Virus record (IMG/VR): IMGVR_UViG_3300042731_005056
Span: 1-47,124 of that record
Strand: one strand, 5' to 3'
Source: a virus
DNA: 47,124 nt
Shown: one piece after another, positions 8,004-15,502 of the stretch
Layout: each line of letters opens with the position of its first letter
Numbering within the stretch: position 1 is the stretch's first letter
The notes under the pieces: generated by a model
Databases searched by the model: none
Seen by the model: only the letters and a program-made list of their open reading frames with translations
What the model was told of the DNA's origin: nothing
Translations under genes and position numbers: made by a program

Positions 8004-9275
8004 TCAATCCCGTACCGCTGCGCGCATCTCAGCTTCGAGATCATCGACCTCTGTAGCATCTGACGCAGCTGCTTTCTTCGCACCTAACGACTTGGACTTG
8101 GCCACTCCGGACTTGCCCAACTTCTTTTTGCCATTGCCACTGGGGAGCTTAGTGCCTTTGGCTCTGGCAGCTTTAGAAGCCTTGGCAGCCTTCGCAGGAG
8201 CTTTTGATGCCTTGGCTTTCTTCTTTGCTGCAGGTGGAGGGTCTTCCTCTTCTTCCTCTTCCTCGTCCTCTTCTTCCTCGTCCTCTTCTTCCTCTTCCTC
8301 TTCTTCCTCGTCCTCTTCTTCCTCGTCCTCTTCTTCCTCGTCCTCTTCTTCCTCGTCAGGATCAGAATCGTCCTCTTCTTCCTCCTCTTCTTCCTCCTCC
8401 TCTTCCTCCTCCTCTTCCTCCTCCTCTTCCTCCTCCTCTTCCTCAACGCTCTCTGGCAATCCACCAGACGACCCCTGAGCCTCAGCAAGTTGCTTGGCTT
8501 CGTCTGGGTCTACTCCCTCCAAAATAGCCTGCATCTCGATAGGTGTTCGAGCAGGCATCAACCCATCCAAGTCATGCAACAAAGAATTCTCATCTGTGCT
8601 GAGAGGTTCACACTGTGCTTCCTTGATCGGAGCCTTACCAATCTTTCCCGTTGGGCGAACACGATAGTCAGTTTTGATCCCTTGACCTTCGCGAGTAATA
8701 GCGATGTCCTGCCCCTCCATCACATCAGTCATGTCCAGCTCATCGTTGAAAATGTCGAGAAGCTGCTTCCAAACTTTCGGCCCGTACGAATAGATCTGGA
8801 TCTTGGGGTCACCAACTTTGGGCAGTGTCTCCAAACCCTGAGCCTGCATCTCTGCCACATCGTTTGCCGTCCACTTCGGATCAGAGATGTCAATAATGTT
8901 GGAAAAGAACCGCTGCTTTGGCTGCAGCTGCTTGGCCATTTCCTTGTCCGCCGGATCAGAGGACCCCTTGAACTTGGCATGCTCATCACACACTGGACAG
9001 GGATCACTCTTCTTCCCAGGAGGCGTGTACCTGGGACACGTCAGATGAGCCTGGTTATTGTCATCAGGACCAATGGACCAGTGAATCCACATCTCGCGCC
9101 AAAACTGATGATGGTTGGGTCCCTCTTCCTGCCATGGGGGCAGAATTCGGATACGGTTCTTTCCTGTACGGGGCTTCCAATACAGTCGAGCAGCTGACTT
9201 GCCCCAGGCCGCCGCTCGGGCGGCCTCCTCAGCAGCTCTTTTCGCCACCTTTTTGCGATCAACCTTTGCGGGCAT
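8004..9275 (-). CDS. ssb: gp32-like single-stranded DNA-binding protein with giant acidic linker
   Basis: The start is the ATG at 9275 behind GGAGGA; the frame is open upstream but reads as non-coding there. The 423-residue protein begins with a basic helix and then has an OB-like core: RLYWKPRTGKNRIRILPPW near 28-46 and a zinc site (CPRYTPP, then CPVCDEH, near 75-95) as in T4-type gp32. After residue 265 comes an almost pure Glu/Asp run of roughly 70 residues, then a Lys/Ala-rich histone-H1-like tail. gp32 proteins normally end in a short acidic tail, so this arrangement is unusual. It coats single strands and recruits replication partners. Confidence 0.85.
   Translation of the reverse strand: MPAKVDRKKVAKRAAEEAARAAAWGKSAARLYWKPRTGKNRIRILPPWQEEGPNHHQFWREMWIHWSIGPDDNNQAHLTCPRYTPPGKKSDPCPVCDEHAKFKGSSDPADKEMAKQLQPKQRFFSNIIDISDPKWTANDVAEMQAQGLETLPKVGDPKIQIYSYGPKVWKQLLDIFNDELDMTDVMEGQDIAITREGQGIKTDYRVRPTGKIGKAPIKEAQCEPLSTDENSLLHDLDGLMPARTPIEMQAILEGVDPDEAKQLAEAQGSSGGLPESVEEEEEEEEEEEEEEEEEEEEEEEEDDSDPDEEEEDEEEEDEEEEDEEEEEEEEEDEEEEDEEEEEEEDPPPAAKKKAKASKAPAKAAKASKAARAKGTKLPSGNGKKKLGKSGVAKSKSLGAKKAAASDATEVDDLEAEMRAAVRD
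8239..8444. repeat. low-complexity GAGGAA/GAAGAGGAC tract inside SSB gene
   Basis: About 206 bp consist almost only of GAG, GAA and GAC codons on the minus strand (CTTCCTC repeats on the plus strand), encoding the acidic linker of the SSB. Sub-repeats such as CCTCGTCCTCTTCTT recur every 12-15 nt. The tract is prone to slippage, so its length may differ between isolates or assemblies. On the plus strand it produces a misleading poly-Ser open frame. Confidence 0.9.
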
Positions 9276-9309
9276 TGCCGGTTCCTCCTCTTTCGCCAGT
9301 TGTTGGCTT

Positions 9310-9849
9310 TCAGTCCCGCCGTACGGGACGTTTCTTCTTCTTGACCGATGATGACCGTGCCTTTTGGACAGCCCGCTCACGTGCCGCCTCACGAAGCACA
9401 ACAGGGTCTGCAGCTCCCTCAGCCCGATAGTTGGCTCCCAAGCTGATGAGCATCTCCTTACGCTGGATGAAGGACTCCCGCCCCTGGACCAACAACCCGT
9501 GCTCCTTGCGCGCACGAAGCAGAGCTTCCAGCAGCTGCTGGTAGTCACCGTCCGTAATCACTGAATTTTCCACCATTTTTTCAGTGAGACGCACAGGCGG
9601 GTTTGAAGTGAGCGCCTCTTGGCGCACCCGATGGTCAGTGCGCGCGTATAATTGCTCCAGCCTGTTCTTGAGTGTGGCCACCTTGTCCTTGGCCAACTCA
9701 GACAGCATGGCCCACCGCGCAAACTTGCGAGCTTGCTCAACAAATTCACCATCCAAATCTTGGGCATCGATACCAATTTCGTCATCGATATCGAGGTCAT
9801 GAACCACCCCATCAATTTCACACGTCACCTGAATGTTGATGTCTGCCAT
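9310..9849 (-). CDS. helical phage protein, candidate UvsY-like recombination mediator
   Basis: This 179-residue protein is encoded just upstream of SSB and downstream of the DNA polymerase. After a beta-rich first 30 residues it is almost wholly helical, with basic helices (LKNRLEQLYARTDHRVRQEA, LLEALLRARKEHG, FIQRKEMLISLGANYR) and a Lys/Arg-rich tail (VKKKKRPVRR). Size, charge and its place between SSB and the recombinase fit a UvsY-type loader that helps the recombinase displace SSB. Sequence similarity to T4 UvsY is not obvious by eye, so the name is a context-based inference. Confidence 0.75.
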   Translation of the reverse strand: MADINIQVTCEIDGVVHDLDIDDEIGIDAQDLDGEFVEQARKFARWAMLSELAKDKVATLKNRLEQLYARTDHRVRQEALTSNPPVRLTEKMVENSVITDGDYQQLLEALLRARKEHGLLVQGRESFIQRKEMLISLGANYRAEGAADPVVLREAARERAVQKARSSSVKKKKRPVRRD

Positions 9850-9904
9850 AGTTGCTTTTGACCTTTCCTTAGTAGTAACCCCTGCTCCCCAGACCTAGAC
9901 ACCT

Positions 9905-11974
9905 TTACAGCTTCAAAGGCTTCTTTTCAGCCCAGTTTGTTGCCGAATAAGAGAGATCGGTCGTCATAGGCACCCTGAAATCGAAATCCTCCATTTTCTC
10001 AATGATTCCCTTTAGGTAAGACAGCTCACTACGGTGCATGTAAAAGACAATCTCATCGTGGATCGGTTTGACTAGCCGCGATTTCTTCCCTCTCAACAAC
10101 TCATGCGCTCGCACCATGGCAACCTTGAAAAGATCAGCACACGTTCCCTGGATCAAAAAATTGACAGCCTGTCTTTCGATCCGCTCCACCAATCCCGTGT
10201 TCCCCCACCCCGAATAACGACGCAGCAGTTTGCTCAACTCTGGGAACCTTCGGTAGCGACCAAAGTGGTTCTGCACATAACCAGCATCCCGAACCTGCAT
10301 CTTGGTCTTGCCAATCCACCGACGAACACCACTGAGCTTGGCAAAGTATTGGTTGATGAACCCTTGGCAAGTCTTCTCGCTGTACTGCTTTTTGGGTGTA
10401 CTGATACGCAGTGACAATGTATAGGCCGTACCACCGTATATGATCAGAAAATTGATGGTCTTCGCCACACTGCGTTTGAATGACAACTCCTGGTGCAACT
10501 TGTGCGTATCGTCGTTAAGGATGGCGGTTGCTTCATCGTAATCACCACCAAACATCTGGCAAAGCGTCTGGGTATGGACATCTCTGAACGGAGGCTTGGT
10601 GTAGCAGTCAATCAGAATAGGATCTTCGCTGTAATGCGCCGTCATGCGCACTTCCATCTGCGAGTAGTCGATATAAGCCAACACGTAGTTAGGCTCCAAT
10701 ACCACTGGACCCCAGCACTTCGGACACTGATTTAACTGAATGATCGACTGCTCTGTGTGACCGCACTCCTCACAACGAAGCTCTTTGGGTGGGACAAACG
10801 CTCGTCGAATCGTCTTATCCCGACGAGGGATGTTTTGAAGATTGGGTTGTTTGGATGACATGCGCCCAGTGGTCACCATCTGGTTATAGTCGCAATGCAA
10901 TCGCTGGTCGTCGGTTAGCAGCTCTAAGATCGAATCAACGTACGTCGACTTGAGTTTTGTTGCTGCGCGGTACTCTTGAATCAACGCACACACCTCGTAC
11001 TTGGCCGCCATGGATTCCATAACACTGGCGTCAAGGCTGAACCGTCCGGTCTTCTTGGACTTCTTGGTGAGCTTCACCCCTTTGGCCAACAGTGGCTTGA
11101 TTAACGTCGCCCCACTACTTGGATTCACATCCCCCAACTCATCTATGATCCTTGCGTGCAACTCATCAATCTGCTTCTGCAAGATAGGACCGACTGAAGC
11201 CAGGTACTCTTTGTCAACAAACACACCTTGGTACTCACAGTCTTGCAGCACCCACAACAAGCTCGACTCGGAAAGATAGAGACGCCGCAAATCCAGGTCT
11301 TCAACAACACGAATCAGCTTTCGCTTGTACAGAATCCACGTGTAATGTGCATCGCTAGCCGCGTAAGGCGTCATGATGTCCAACGGCACATAGCCGTAAT
11401 GAACCTTCTTTTTGGGGATCTTGTTCTTTCGTCCAAACTCACCACGGAACTTGTCTACCGCAAGCTCCCACTTGTCTGCCTCAGCATGAATCTCCTGCTT
11501 CGCTATGAGCTTGAGCTTTTGCGACCCTGACTCGTCAATCAAACTGTGCATCAGTCGAGTGTCGTGAATGATATGCTTGGGAATAAGCTCTTCCTTGGCA
11601 AGGAAATGAAGATCAAACTTGCCGTTATGCCAAATGGTAACTCGTTTGGGATCACCAAAAAACTCTAAGAGATCATCACGTATTTGAAAGATATCAAGCT
11701 GCTTTTCCATCGTCACATGCCGAATCGGCACGTAATACGAATGCTCGGCACCCCAACTGAAACTGAAACCAATAATCTCAGCACCGTGATAACTCGACAG
11801 TCCGGAGGTCTCAACGTCACACGCTACAGTTTTTTTGATCTTGAGATCTGCGTAGAACTTACGCCAGAGAGGAAGAGTGTTGATGAGGTGGTAAATGCCC
11901 CCGGCTATACCTTGCCAGGTTCGTGCCTTCTGCTGAGGCACCTGTGGCCGCGACGCGGCTCTTTTCTGCAGCAT
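9905..11974 (-). CDS. polA: DNA polymerase I (family A) with 3'-5' exonuclease
   Basis: This 689-residue replicative polymerase has an exonuclease domain with ACDVETSG (D53, E55), WHNGKFDLHF (D121) and YAASDAHY (D208). The polymerase motifs are TTGRMSSKQPNLQNIP (about 368-383), motif A AYIDYSQMEVR (D436), motif B RSVAKTINFLIIYGG (about 501-515) and motif C PIHDEIV (D640). No 5' nuclease domain is present. A four-Cys ribbon (CEEC, then CPKC, at 401-420) is inserted just before motif A, an uncommon addition. The motif B Phe is kept as in E. coli Pol I. It starts the replication gene block. Confidence 0.95.
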   Translation of the reverse strand: MLQKRAASRPQVPQQKARTWQGIAGGIYHLINTLPLWRKFYADLKIKKTVACDVETSGLSSYHGAEIIGFSFSWGAEHSYYVPIRHVTMEKQLDIFQIRDDLLEFFGDPKRVTIWHNGKFDLHFLAKEELIPKHIIHDTRLMHSLIDESGSQKLKLIAKQEIHAEADKWELAVDKFRGEFGRKNKIPKKKVHYGYVPLDIMTPYAASDAHYTWILYKRKLIRVVEDLDLRRLYLSESSLLWVLQDCEYQGVFVDKEYLASVGPILQKQIDELHARIIDELGDVNPSSGATLIKPLLAKGVKLTKKSKKTGRFSLDASVMESMAAKYEVCALIQEYRAATKLKSTYVDSILELLTDDQRLHCDYNQMVTTGRMSSKQPNLQNIPRRDKTIRRAFVPPKELRCEECGHTEQSIIQLNQCPKCWGPVVLEPNYVLAYIDYSQMEVRMTAHYSEDPILIDCYTKPPFRDVHTQTLCQMFGGDYDEATAILNDDTHKLHQELSFKRSVAKTINFLIIYGGTAYTLSLRISTPKKQYSEKTCQGFINQYFAKLSGVRRWIGKTKMQVRDAGYVQNHFGRYRRFPELSKLLRRYSGWGNTGLVERIERQAVNFLIQGTCADLFKVAMVRAHELLRGKKSRLVKPIHDEIVFYMHRSELSYLKGIIEKMEDFDFRVPMTTDLSYSATNWAEKKPLKL

Positions 11975-11983
11975 TGGTTTTCC

Positions 11984-12238
11984 CTATCGTTTCGACTTTG
12001 CGATAATCCTCTCTACATTTCGTTTGGCTGTCCGCTGGGTGTGCTCCAAGCTTCGTTGTTTGAGCACTTCACTTCGGACAGCTGGGTCATGGCATCGCGT
12101 AGCCACTCCTCCAAGACAACGCTGCACGTTCTTGGAAGAGCACTTAGGGCACCCAACTGGATGCTGGTCACTCGAATCTAGCCAGACTTCCCAGCAGTTT
12201 CCACACAGCAAGCATTCATAGTCAACGACAAAGGGCAT
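11984..12238 (-). CDS. FmdB-like zinc-ribbon protein
   Basis: The 84-residue protein starts MPFVVDYECLLCGNCWEVW and has a second pair in VGCPKCSSKNVQRCLGG, the layout of small FmdB-type putative regulatory proteins (CxxC, about 17 residues, CPxC). The remaining 35 residues are basic and helical (VLKQRSLEHTQRTAKRN), which could contact nucleic acid. It lies immediately upstream of the polymerase gene with 9 nt between. A role in regulating or assisting the polymerase is possible only from location. Confidence 0.75.
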   Translation of the reverse strand: MPFVVDYECLLCGNCWEVWLDSSDQHPVGCPKCSSKNVQRCLGGVATRCHDPAVRSEVLKQRSLEHTQRTAKRNVERIIAKSKR

Positions 12239-12253
12239 GGCTCATAACCTCTC

Positions 12254-12481
12254 TTAACTAGGTTTGGTTTCAGCCGGAGATGGAAGTGCAGACAAAGAAG
12301 GCAAACGCAGCTCGGGGTGTTTCTCTCGGAACGAATCCCAAACCAACGCCAACCCCGTGCGACCCCCACGGTCATACCCAGCTTCTAACTGCTGCACGCA
12401 CAAGCGCACGTATGATGCGTTACGATGAGGTTCAAACAGCTGGGCTATCGTAGCCGTAAACTCATCGGAAAGGGGCATCAT
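12254..12481 (-). CDS. small hypothetical protein
   Basis: This 75-residue protein begins MMPLSDEFTATIAQLFEPHRN. It has a helical first 55 residues (YVRLCVQQLEAGYDRGG, LALVWDSFREKHPEL) and a Pro/Ser-rich end. Its ATG overlaps the upstream stop as ATGA, so it is translationally coupled to the Cys-rich gene before it. I do not recognise it. It is one of several small genes that lead into the polymerase operon. Confidence 0.65.
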   Translation of the reverse strand: MMPLSDEFTATIAQLFEPHRNASYVRLCVQQLEAGYDRGGRTGLALVWDSFREKHPELRLPSLSALPSPAETKPS

Positions 12482-12672
12482 TGGTCTTTCTCTGCCGCCT
12501 CAGCTTTTTTGTATTGGGCTGCCATCATACGCCCACCACAAGTGCAATACCACCCGCAGCAATCATAGAACCTATCGATGGTCGGAGCTAAACAACGGCA
12601 GAGCTTGAAGGGAGCACAACGGCCACCTGGATGGCGATTCCCGTATCGAAAGCGTTCACGTGGCCGCTGCAA
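12478..12672 (-). CDS. small Cys-rich protein, TTG start
   Basis: The frame is closed by a stop just upstream, so TTG at 12672 is the first usable start; AGGTGA lies 6 nt before it. The 64-residue product is Cys-rich (CAPFKLCRCL, then DCCGWYCTCGG), suggesting a metal-binding knuckle, and ends in a charged helix. It would be the first gene of the operon running to the polymerase, directly after the terminator at 12697-12731. The start overlaps the 17-nt operon-head element, so an alternative is that the true start lies further in. Confidence 0.55.
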   Translation of the reverse strand: MQRPRERFRYGNRHPGGRCAPFKLCRCLAPTIDRFYDCCGWYCTCGGRMMAAQYKKAEAAEKDQ

Positions 12673-12681
12673 AGGGTATCA
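12665..12681 (-). promoter_or_regulatory. operon-head element, copy 1 (TGATACCCTTTGCAGCG)
   Basis: The minus-strand sequence TGATACCCTTTGCAGCG sits between a terminator and the first gene of the polymerase operon. The identical 17-mer occurs at 30495-30511 before the DnaB-like helicase gene, and a one-mismatch form with one inserted base lies at 23351-23368 before another operon. Position argues for a promoter or a regulator site. It has no clear sigma-70 -35 partner. Confidence 0.4.
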
Positions 12682-12696
12682 CCTGGAATTAGGCAC

Positions 12697-12731
12697 AAAA
12701 AAGGGGGCAGACCTTTGACGGGTCTGCCCCC
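12697..12731 (-). terminator. rho-independent terminator
   Basis: On the minus strand GGGGGCAGACC and GGTCTGCCCCC form a perfect 11-bp stem with a 7-nt loop, followed directly by TTTTTT. It lies 7 nt after the stop of the histone-like gene and before the polymerase operon. The plus strand has no T run after the stem, so it works in one direction only. Confidence 0.92.
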
Positions 12732-12737
12732 TGGGTG

Positions 12738-13463
12738 TTACTCGGCTGCGACTGCAGCAGTCTCCGTAGCCTTCTTGGCTGCCTCTTGCGCTTTTGCCCG
12801 CGCAACCGCTTTCTTGTTCTTCTTCTTCTCGCCCACGCTGGTCTTGATCTCGTCCAAAGCCTTGCTCAACATGCTCGACTTCTTGGGCTTGGTCGAGGTC
12901 TTGGACTTGGCTGAAGACTTCTTCTTGGCAGAAGCCTTCTTCCCATTGCTGCTCTTCTCTGCAGCCGCCTCGCGCTTCACAGCTGCTTCGGCACGTTTAC
13001 GTGCCGCTTGGGCCTTCTCTTTGGCCACCTGCTTTGCAGTAGCCTTCTCGACCCCCTTGAGCAAAGACGCATCGGCGGGCTTGGACTTCTTGGACGCAGC
13101 TTTGACTTTCTTCTTAGCCTTACCAGACCGTCGCGTTCGCGCACTGGTCGTCTCGGTAGTCCCGCGCTTGATTCGCTCCTTTCCAGTCCGGGACAACGCA
13201 TAGGTGCCCCGAGGAAGACTGTCATTGGTGTGCGGCCCATCCACCCAACCGTCACGCACCAAACGACGCAAACCGTTGCGCACAAACGACTGAGCCTGTG
13301 CATCCTGATCCGACTCATCCCACTGCTCATAGGTCTCTTCGAGATGAGCCTTGGAAATCCGAGAGAAGACTTTCTTCAACTCCGCGATGGTGTGGTACTT
13401 CCCATCGGACAGGACGTCAAACAAACGCTGTTCCCTGTCGTTAAAACCAGTAATTTTCGCCAT
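12738..13463 (-). CDS. winged-helix / histone H1-like DNA-binding protein
   Basis: The 241-residue protein has two parts. Residues 1-95 look like a winged helix (REQRLFDVLSDGKYHTIAEL, then LRRLVRDGWVD and GTYALSRTGKERI). From about residue 105 onward it is a Lys/Ala/Ser-rich disordered tail of the histone H1 or AlgP type. It should bind DNA through the head and compact or coat it through the tail. It stands alone as a transcription unit, with a strong AGGAGG site, a palindromic possible operator upstream and a terminator right behind. Autoregulation is plausible. Similar tails occur in the SSB of this phage. Confidence 0.8.
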   Translation of the reverse strand: MAKITGFNDREQRLFDVLSDGKYHTIAELKKVFSRISKAHLEETYEQWDESDQDAQAQSFVRNGLRRLVRDGWVDGPHTNDSLPRGTYALSRTGKERIKRGTTETTSARTRRSGKAKKKVKAASKKSKPADASLLKGVEKATAKQVAKEKAQAARKRAEAAVKREAAAEKSSNGKKASAKKKSSAKSKTSTKPKKSSMLSKALDEIKTSVGEKKKNKKAVARAKAQEAAKKATETAAVAAE

Positions 13464-13506
13464 GGTAACCTCCAGATCCTCCTTTTGGTTAAAACACTAT
13501 TCGATC

Positions 13507-13527
13507 AGATCGAAGAAAGATCGATCT
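13507..13527. promoter_or_regulatory. palindromic operator candidate upstream of histone-like gene
   Basis: AGATCGA, a 7-nt spacer, then TCGATCT form a perfect inverted repeat 44 nt before the start of the winged-helix gene. Because that gene encodes a DNA-binding protein and has its own short transcription unit, this is a natural site for self-repression. The pairing is seen directly; the role is inferred. Confidence 0.4.
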
Positions 13528-13542
13528 GCAAACAAGACATAA

Positions 13543-13572
13543 CGTGTAGCTAAGAGATGCTCTAGTGTCAAG
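13543..13572 (-). promoter_or_regulatory. candidate promoter for histone-like gene (TTGACA, 18 nt, TACACG)
   Basis: A consensus -35 hexamer TTGACA (13572-13567) is followed after 18 nt by TACACG (13548-13543), a weak -10. The same spacing and a near-identical pair, TTGACC/TACACA, stand before the CobS-like gene at 18792-18763. Two matching arrangements at two operon heads raise confidence somewhat, but the -10 boxes are poor. Confidence 0.35.
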
Positions 13573-13589
13573 ATCGAATACGGAAAAAA

Positions 13590-13916
13590 CTACGTGATCA
13601 CCTCCCAAAGCTCGACATCTTGGACGTATACCTCCAGCCACCAATGGTGAGTTTCCTCACGCATTGTGGGTGGAGCCATGTGGTCCATCCCCTGTTGACG
13701 TTCCGCCAAGATGCGCTCGTTGCTAATGATCTCGCCATCTTCAGTCGGCACAAAGTCTCCACCAGTCACCTTGTCCCAGATCTCTCGGGCGGTATCTGGA
13801 CCAAACTTGTGATCGTTGTAGACAAGATAGAGCTTGAGCACATCGTCACTGTACTTTTGAAGGATCCCAGCTAACCAGTCCTCCCTGTCTGGCGTTACGG
13901 TGTCAGCCACGCGCAT
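13590..13916 (-). CDS. hypothetical protein
   Basis: The 108-residue acidic protein starts MRVADTVTPDREDWLAGIL, overlapping the upstream stop by one base. The first half is helical (YSDDVLKLYLVYNDHKFG) and the end is Trp- and His-rich (EETHHWWLEVYVQDVELWEV). No family is recognised. It is the last gene of the operon that begins with the CobS-like ATPase, and about 126 nt of non-coding sequence follows before the histone-like gene. Confidence 0.7.
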   Translation of the reverse strand: MRVADTVTPDREDWLAGILQKYSDDVLKLYLVYNDHKFGPDTAREIWDKVTGGDFVPTEDGEIISNERILAERQQGMDHMAPPTMREETHHWWLEVYVQDVELWEVIT

Positions 13917-14959
13917 TAGCGCACCTCCATATCAGACACAGTTTGCAGCAATGCGGCTGCAACGGTCTTGGCCATTTCAACTGTATTGATCCTAAATCGA
14001 CCTGTAAAGAACTCGAAGGTGTGCTTCTTGTCCTTGACAGGAACCTTTCGCACCTCCCATCCATGGTTTTTCTGAATCCACGCCACCATCCACGGGTTGC
14101 AATCCACAAGCGCCCCAGAAGCCGCGTTTGTCCACATGCGGCACACATGCATACCGTTGTAGAAAAACGTCCAGCATGAGGCTCTACGATTGACCACCAA
14201 CCCCTTTCCGTACTGCTCCACGAACCAATTTGCGGCGATCTCCCTCTGCACCCGAGACGAAGCTGTTGGGTACTTCCAACTCTCGGGCAACGCTGGCGGC
14301 TCCCCCACGTCCTGAAAAATCACCTTCATGAATTTGTCAACTGGACGACCTGTGTCTAGGTAAGGCACTCGCGCCTTGGGGGGACCTGGACGCTTACGTC
14401 TAGATCGCTTCTTGGGTCGCTTTTTCTTCTTCGTCTGTAACTGCCGCCCATGCCGCTGCACCTTGGCAAAATCATCCAACCCCACCTCCGTGGAGTCTTC
14501 AGGACGCTCCAAAGCACGTATGACACGAGACAGCACCTTGGCATCGGTGTCAGTAAGGTCTTCAACCTGGCTAGGCTCAGCATCTCCTGCAGCCTTGTGG
14601 TACACCGACTCGCACAGCTTGCGCAGCTCACACTCCAACTCGGGACAGTACGATGCCTCTTCCTCTGAATACCAAAGCCGTCCAAAGCACGCAGTTCGCT
14701 GCACCGCCGCGCACACTGCCGGGCTCTCGCTTTTGAGCACCCGTCCTATCACTAAATCAAACTGATCAACTTCTTGTTTTTCTTCCTCCTCTGGTTCTAC
14801 GATCTCAGGATACTCCCCTGGATCTTCTGGTACAGCACGGTCAACCCCATCCAATGCCGCCTTCATCTTAGGAGTCACCAAGATCGGAGCTACATCCGTG
14901 CTGTTGTTTTCCCCCAATTTGGAGAACTTCTCCTTCTCGAAATTCATTTTAGTGGCCAT
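13916..14959 (-). CDS. hypothetical protein with Cys cluster and basic linker
   Basis: The start is placed at the ATG at 14959 inside the end of the sigma-like gene; a TTG 13 codons upstream is less likely. The 347-residue product has an acidic N-terminal third and then a Cys cluster (CFGRLWYS, then CPELECELRKLC) like the small metal-binding knots in other phage proteins. A very basic linker follows (KKKKRPKKRSRRKRPGPPK). The C-terminal domain is rich in aromatic residues (NWFVEQYGKG, CWTFFYNGMHVCRMW, FEFFTGRFRI). It may bind nucleic acid. I do not know the family. Confidence 0.7.
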   Translation of the reverse strand: MATKMNFEKEKFSKLGENNSTDVAPILVTPKMKAALDGVDRAVPEDPGEYPEIVEPEEEEKQEVDQFDLVIGRVLKSESPAVCAAVQRTACFGRLWYSEEEASYCPELECELRKLCESVYHKAAGDAEPSQVEDLTDTDAKVLSRVIRALERPEDSTEVGLDDFAKVQRHGRQLQTKKKKRPKKRSRRKRPGPPKARVPYLDTGRPVDKFMKVIFQDVGEPPALPESWKYPTASSRVQREIAANWFVEQYGKGLVVNRRASCWTFFYNGMHVCRMWTNAASGALVDCNPWMVAWIQKNHGWEVRKVPVKDKKHTFEFFTGRFRINTVEMAKTVAAALLQTVSDMEVR

Positions 14960-15500
14960 GAAAAAGCCTACAGACAGCCGTTTCGATTCGTTCGACAATG
15001 CGGTCCACCTTTTTGTAGTGAATCCCTAGATACTTCGCAAAATGCGAATTCCTAACCAAGCAATGATCTTTTGGAACTCGTGAACACTCAGACCAACGCC
15101 CTTTCACAAAGGCGTGAAACTCTTCCGGTGGATCAACCATGAGAGACCACACACGATGTCCGTCTTCGTCCAGCTCCACCTGCGCCTGCTCCATCAAAAA
15201 TTCCAATGACGTTAGCTCTGTGGGTGGTTCTTGGTAATTGTCCACAGACATTTCACGATGGTATGCACGCAACGCTTCCATCTCACGTGCATGAACACGC
15301 AAGACCTTCAGCCGATACCACAGCAATCGTTGGTACAGATATGTGGAGAACTTGCGACCGCCATTAGGTACCCACAATGAAGAAGCCTTGATCGCTTCTT
15401 CCCATGCGTCGTTTCGGATGTCATCTATGTCTAACCAACGGCACTCTCGTACAAGCATCGCAGCAAAGTAGTCGATCAGTCGTTTGTACGAGAGTACCAT
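14949..15500 (-). CDS. sigma-factor-like protein
   Basis: This 183-residue protein resembles a minimal sigma-70 family member. The segment DIDDIRNDAWEEAIKAS, then FSTYLYQRLLWYRLKVLR (residues 24-69), has the sigma region 2 pattern (acidic helix, KFSTYL, basic helix). The end, FAKYLGIHYKKVDRIVERIE, has the region 4 helix-turn-helix pattern (YLG, then a recognition helix). A 60-residue spacer separates them. If functional it would redirect host RNA polymerase to phage promoters. It sits directly behind the CobT-like gene with no gap. Region 2 is divergent, so another DNA-binding role is possible. Confidence 0.65.
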   Translation of the reverse strand: MVLSYKRLIDYFAAMLVRECRWLDIDDIRNDAWEEAIKASSLWVPNGGRKFSTYLYQRLLWYRLKVLRVHAREMEALRAYHREMSVDNYQEPPTELTSLEFLMEQAQVELDEDGHRVWSLMVDPPEEFHAFVKGRWSECSRVPKDHCLVRNSHFAKYLGIHYKKVDRIVERIETAVCRLFHGH

Positions 15501-15502
15501 AG

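Noticed and set aside
8239-8444. CRISPR-like repeat array
   Set aside because: Repeats are simple GAG/GAA codons without spacers; no Cas genes are present.
7774-8478. Plus-strand frame of 234 codons with long poly-Ser
   Set aside because: It is the reverse complement of the acidic Glu/Asp tract of the SSB gene; TCC/TCT runs give Ser. There is no ribosome site, and the minus-strand gene is clearly real.
9276-9548. Longer start for the SSB gene
   Set aside because: The extension (Ser, Cys and Arg rich) is an out-of-frame shadow of the UvsY-like gene; GGAGGA precedes the internal ATG at 9275.
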